From positions 1 through 64,000 of IMG/VR virus record IMGVR_UViG_3300032307_000646: a stretch of DNA of 64,000 nt. The stretch is one strand, 5' to 3'. Below the pieces are notes generated by a model. It saw nothing but the letters and a program-made list of their open reading frames with translations, was not told the origin of the DNA and searched no databases. This DNA comes from a virus. This document shows, piece by piece, positions 61,432 through 64,000 of this stretch; positions within the stretch are counted from its first letter, which is position 1, and the number at the start of each line of letters is the position of its first letter. The translations under genes and the position numbers were made by a program.

Positions 61432-61905
61432 TTATCTTTTTAAAAATTCGTCCATTACGGATTTTTGTATTCTTCTTAGATATTCATTTGGTTGCTCTTG
61501 CATTGGCTCCTCTGGAGCTGTGTCAACTGGGGCCTCATCTGGGGCTGGTTCCGCATCTGTTGTATCCTCGGAGTCTTTGTTTTGAAGTTTACTTAACATG
61601 TCAGCCATATCCTCTTCATTAACCTTTGTCATGTCGATTGCCGATAAAATAGAGTTAACAACATATTTGTAATCCTTAGATTCCAATTCTTGTGCACCGT
61701 CTCTCATTTTTTGTGTCAACTTACCAGTTAATTTTTGAACTGTTTTTAAAATCGGTTCGTCTGGGTTTTCATCACCTTCTGGTGCTTCAGCTGGGGTATC
61801 AACTGGCGCGTCACCAGTTGTGTCAACACCCATATCTTCTGGCATTTCGGCCGAGAAATCTGTTGCCATATCGGTAGGTTCTTCTGTTGGCGCGGAAGCC
61901 GACAT
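61432..61905 (-). CDS. Pro/Glu/Asp-rich protein, probably the frameshifted second half of the upstream gene
   Basis: A 157-aa frame, very acidic and Pro-rich (EEPTDMATDFSAEMPEDMG), with a helical centre (TVQKLTGKLTQKMRDG) and a C-terminal NEYLRRIQKSVMDEF. The frame continues upstream without an ATG to a run of ten A at 61992-62001, where it meets the end of the gene at 62354 in the -1 phase (reading KKKSLTERYILKLKGAGSAN). So it may be made as a -1 fusion, or start at 61905 after AGGTGAT. Confidence 0.65.
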   Translation of the reverse strand: MSASAPTEEPTDMATDFSAEMPEDMGVDTTGDAPVDTPAEAPEGDENPDEPILKTVQKLTGKLTQKMRDGAQELESKDYKYVVNSILSAIDMTKVNEEDMADMLSKLQNKDSEDTTDAEPAPDEAPVDTAPEEPMQEQPNEYLRRIQKSVMDEFLKR

Positions 61906-61985
61906 GTCATCACCTGTATTAACAGAAGAAGCTGGCTCCGTATTAGCAGAACCAGCTCCTTTTAATTTAAGAATGTAACGCTCAG

Positions 61986-62354
61986 TTAAGCTTTTTTTTT
62001 TAAAACATCGATGTTTTCTTTATAATCAACTGACTCGTTGATTTGTTTGAACATCATATTTAAATGCTTAAGAGCTTCGGCGTATGATCTATAAGAATGT
62101 TCGTGTATGTTTTGAACACCAGACAAATACTCATAACCATTTTCATTTTTTACCTTGATGTAAACGTGTTTTTCCTCTTGTACAATACCATATTCAGTAC
62201 CATCAGCTGCAACAGCTTCGTGTAGAACATTGGACAAGTGACCAACCAATTGTTTATTTTCGTTGATTGATTCTTTAGACACACCAGCGATTTCAAGAAT
62301 TCTGGCTAATTTTTGGTCTACGTCTTGTATTTTTTCTGAACCTACTGGTCTCAT
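61986..62354 (-). CDS. Hypothetical virion-region protein; possible frameshift donor
   Basis: A 122-aa protein starting MRPVGSEKIQDVDQKLARIL, then EIAGVSKESINE, which resembles the shared peptide. Middle: beta-like KHVYIKVKNENGYEYLSG. It ends DVLKKKA at an A10 run, after which a -1 shift would add about 185 residues from the next frame. A late-type box lies 30 nt upstream. Confidence 0.65.
   Translation of the reverse strand: MRPVGSEKIQDVDQKLARILEIAGVSKESINENKQLVGHLSNVLHEAVAADGTEYGIVQEEKHVYIKVKNENGYEYLSGVQNIHEHSYRSYAEALKHLNMMFKQINESVDYKENIDVLKKKA
61990..62004 (-). promoter_or_regulatory. Candidate -1 frameshift site
   Basis: Minus strand GTTTTAAAAAAAAAAGCTTAA: zero-frame TTA AAA AAA AAA GCT TAA; slipping back one base continues AGC TTA ACT GAG. 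Fits an A AAA AAA slippery site. Confidence 0.45.
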
Positions 62355-62384
62355 ATCTTTGTTTTTTAAAATTCTTATTATTCT

Positions 62385-62392
62385 TATAAATA
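62385..62392 (-). promoter_or_regulatory. Late-type TATTTATA box
   Basis: Minus-strand TATATTTATAA, 30 nt before the ATG at 62354. Confidence 0.4.
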
Positions 62393-62412
62393 TACGGAGT
62401 TTTAGTAAAAAA

Positions 62413-63156
62413 TCAATATTGCTCGTTTTCTAAAGATAAAAACTCATCTTTTATATCAACCCCAAGATCTGCTAATTCATCCATATACCCAGATCTTCTT
62501 AGGTATTTAAAAACTAGATTTTCTGTACTATATTCACCAGTTGCATTTAAACCACTTTTTCTGTAAGCTCTTATTTTTTCTTTTAGTTTTTTTAGCTTAA
62601 GTAATTTAGCGTCTGGTTCTTCTTCTTTTTTAATGTCGTTTAGTTTTTTTACAAACTCCTTAACCTTTTTAATGATATCAGATTTATTAACTGGCGCTTT
62701 ATCTTTACTAGGTTCTCTTCTCCATTTATTGTAGAGTATGCTATATATACCGTCAGAAGCGTCTAACTCTTCTTTAATATCTTGAACGTATAACTCAACA
62801 TCAAAACCCTTAACCTTTATATTATGTTTTAAGTTATAAACTTCCTTTTTAGCTGTAAAAAACTCATCAACTAAATCAGTATCTTCATTAACCTTTTCTT
62901 TGTCAATTACGATATGTAAATCCACGTCTGAATATTCGGACCAATTATAATTAGCTAAACTACCAACAAATAAGATATCTTCAATAACAAAACTGTCTAT
63001 ACCAAAACTTTCAATAAAATCTTTCGCTATTGAGATGAGGTGTTCCCTAACATCTTTGTGTAATTTGATTGTCTTAAAGTTATCTGATGAGGCATTATCC
63101 CATATATCCGAATATAGGCTTGCTCTAACAGTAAAACTTTTAATAATATTGTCCAT
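62413..63156 (-). CDS. Nucleotidyltransferase-fold protein
   Basis: A 247-aa protein with GSLANYNWSEYSDVDLHIVI at about 65-84, the hG[GS]x(9-13)DhDh active-site pattern of the polymerase-beta-like nucleotidyltransferases, and a later Asp in VKGFDVELYVQD as the probable third carboxylate. The C-terminal half is Lys-rich and helical. It may transfer a nucleotide to a tRNA, protein or antibiotic-like target; the substrate is unknown. Confidence 0.8.
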   Translation of the reverse strand: MDNIIKSFTVRASLYSDIWDNASSDNFKTIKLHKDVREHLISIAKDFIESFGIDSFVIEDILFVGSLANYNWSEYSDVDLHIVIDKEKVNEDTDLVDEFFTAKKEVYNLKHNIKVKGFDVELYVQDIKEELDASDGIYSILYNKWRREPSKDKAPVNKSDIIKKVKEFVKKLNDIKKEEEPDAKLLKLKKLKEKIRAYRKSGLNATGEYSTENLVFKYLRRSGYMDELADLGVDIKDEFLSLENEQY

Positions 63157-63160
63157 ATCT

Positions 63161-63168
63161 AATAAATA
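63161..63168 (-). promoter_or_regulatory. Late-type TATTTATT box
   Basis: Minus-strand GATATTTATTA, 4 nt before the ATG at 63156. Confidence 0.35.
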
Positions 63169-63192
63169 TCAGTATTTTAAATAAAAAACACT

Positions 63193-63855
63193 TTAAATTA
63201 GATAATCGTCCTCAAATTCTTCAGAAATATAGTGTTCATCAGCTTTTTCGATCCAACCAGTGATAATATATTTGTATTGACCATTTTTTGGCGGGTTACC
63301 ACGATGCTTATGTGTCCATAAAGCTGGTGCGATAACTAATTTACCAGCTTCAGGTTTAACTTTAAGTGGGTTAAATTTAAATTCAGTTTCACCACCATCA
63401 ACATCATTAAGGTAGTAGATAAAAAATAATTCTCTTTTAATTGTGATACCACCCTCGTTCTCATGGTGCCAGGCGTAATAGCCTTGGTCATCTATGTATC
63501 TTTGCATTTGCATGTGCGGTTGCCCGTTATTAGCGGCCATATAACATGATTGAGCTGTTCTTACGGCTGAAGCTTTAGTACTAAACCCACCAGTCATCGT
63601 CATAAAACTGTTGTGTTCAATATAATCAACTAAGTTACCTAGTAGATTTTCTCGTAAATAATCATAGATGTATAACCAATTTGGGTTATCTAAATTAAGG
63701 TGGATCATTAAATCTGTTGATGATTTAACTAACTTATTAACACCAGCACCACTAATACCTTCCATTTGGTTATTTGATGTCTCAAATTCGTTTATAATAA
63801 GATTACAAACTTCTTTAGAGATAGTATTTTCGTAAATTTTAATTAAATTATCCAT
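63193..63855 (-). CDS. 2OG-Fe(II) oxygenase (prolyl-hydroxylase-like)
   Basis: A 220-aa protein with WHHENEGG (His130, Glu132), YYLNDVDGGETEF, and LWTHKHRGNPPKNGQYKYI giving the distal His182 and a Lys about 13 residues later for 2-oxoglutarate. This is the HxD/E...H facial triad of P4H-like dioxygenases, common in large phages and often of unknown substrate. Start overlaps the upstream stop (TAATG). Confidence 0.85.
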   Translation of the reverse strand: MDNLIKIYENTISKEVCNLIINEFETSNNQMEGISGAGVNKLVKSSTDLMIHLNLDNPNWLYIYDYLRENLLGNLVDYIEHNSFMTMTGGFSTKASAVRTAQSCYMAANNGQPHMQMQRYIDDQGYYAWHHENEGGITIKRELFFIYYLNDVDGGETEFKFNPLKVKPEAGKLVIAPALWTHKHRGNPPKNGQYKYIITGWIEKADEHYISEEFEDDYLI

Positions 63856-64000
63856 TATAAATTTTTTGTATAAATAATTTTAAACGTTTCAACCCTGTCA
63901 TTTAATCTTAGTGGCTTAACTTTAGTATTAGTAAAATCACATAATTCAGAATTTTTAAAGAAAACGTAAACATTACAACCAAAATTTTCCGCTATTTGGT
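63855..64000 (-). CDS. C-terminal part of a gene cut by the window edge
   Basis: Open frame from the right edge, reading QIAENFGCNVYVFFKNSELC and ending FKIIYTKNL before TAA at 63855-63857. The stop overlaps the ATG of the oxygenase gene, so they are in one operon. Too little is visible to name it. Confidence 0.6.
   Translation of the reverse strand, partial: QIAENFGCNVYVFFKNSELCDFTNTKVKPLRLNDRVETFKIIYTKNL

Noticed and set aside
1-64000. CRISPR array, insertion sequence or integrase
   Set aside because: No regularly spaced direct repeats, transposase motifs, or integrase-type catalytic signatures were seen.

Overview
This 64-kb window is AT-rich DNA from a large tailed double-stranded DNA phage, and the host is almost certainly a member of the Bacteroidota. 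Phage identity rests on tail-fibre genes with LamG domains, a tail-collar protein, a GH19 endolysin, a holin-like protein, a dNMP kinase, a compact UvrD-like helicase and a 14-gene tRNA array. The host call rests on dozens of promoters with the Bacteroidota -33/-7 pattern (TTTG, about 20 nt, TAnnTTTG), A-rich leaders in place of strong Shine-Dalgarno sites, and a secreted protein ending in a type IX secretion (T9SS) sorting domain. No terminase, portal, major capsid, polymerase or integrase gene is visible, so this is part of a larger genome.

Layout. 1-1.2 kb: a small membrane-protein operon and a non-coding stretch packed with GAATTCTGG repeats and hairpins. 1.2-10.9 kb: leftward small genes of unknown function (DUF932-like, SprT-like metalloprotease, gp88-like Cys-rich protein, zinc ribbons, a K-rich 33-aa protein, a lipoprotein) and one structured RNA. 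11-27.6 kb: about 40 short rightward genes, most with their own near-identical host-type promoter; they include a ParB-like protein, a membrane-anchored glucosaminidase and a run of tiny exported basic proteins. 27.6-28.15 kb: a non-coding boundary with a G-quadruplex motif and inverted repeats. 28.2-41 kb: virion-associated genes, including five paralogous tail-fibre proteins and several proteins that start with a shared motif close to LNEEx-x-RIRxMMGLNE. 41-43.1 kb: tRNAs interleaved with structured non-coding RNAs and a secreted metalloprotease. 43.4-44 kb: an S-adenosylmethionine-decarboxylase-like gene. 44.1-52.5 kb: an exported-protein cassette with a T9SS-tagged cohesin/dockerin-like protein, a CsgG homologue, a C-type lectin adhesin and beta-barrel-like proteins. 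52.5-54.9 kb: the lysis and tail-collar operon. 55-64 kb: tagged small virion-type proteins, helicase, ParB-like protein, dNMP kinase, nucleotidyltransferase and 2OG-Fe(II) oxygenase.

Two transcription programmes seem to coexist. Genes in 2-27 kb use host-type -33/-7 promoters and are probably early. Most transcription units outside that block carry a TATTTATA-like box 12-20 nt before the start codon; it recalls the T4 late promoter and probably marks late genes. The most unusual content is the exported cassette at 44-52.5 kb, the shared terminal peptide on virion-region proteins, the tandem promoter-gene array, and the structured RNAs between the tRNAs. No homology search was run; family calls rest on motif recognition.
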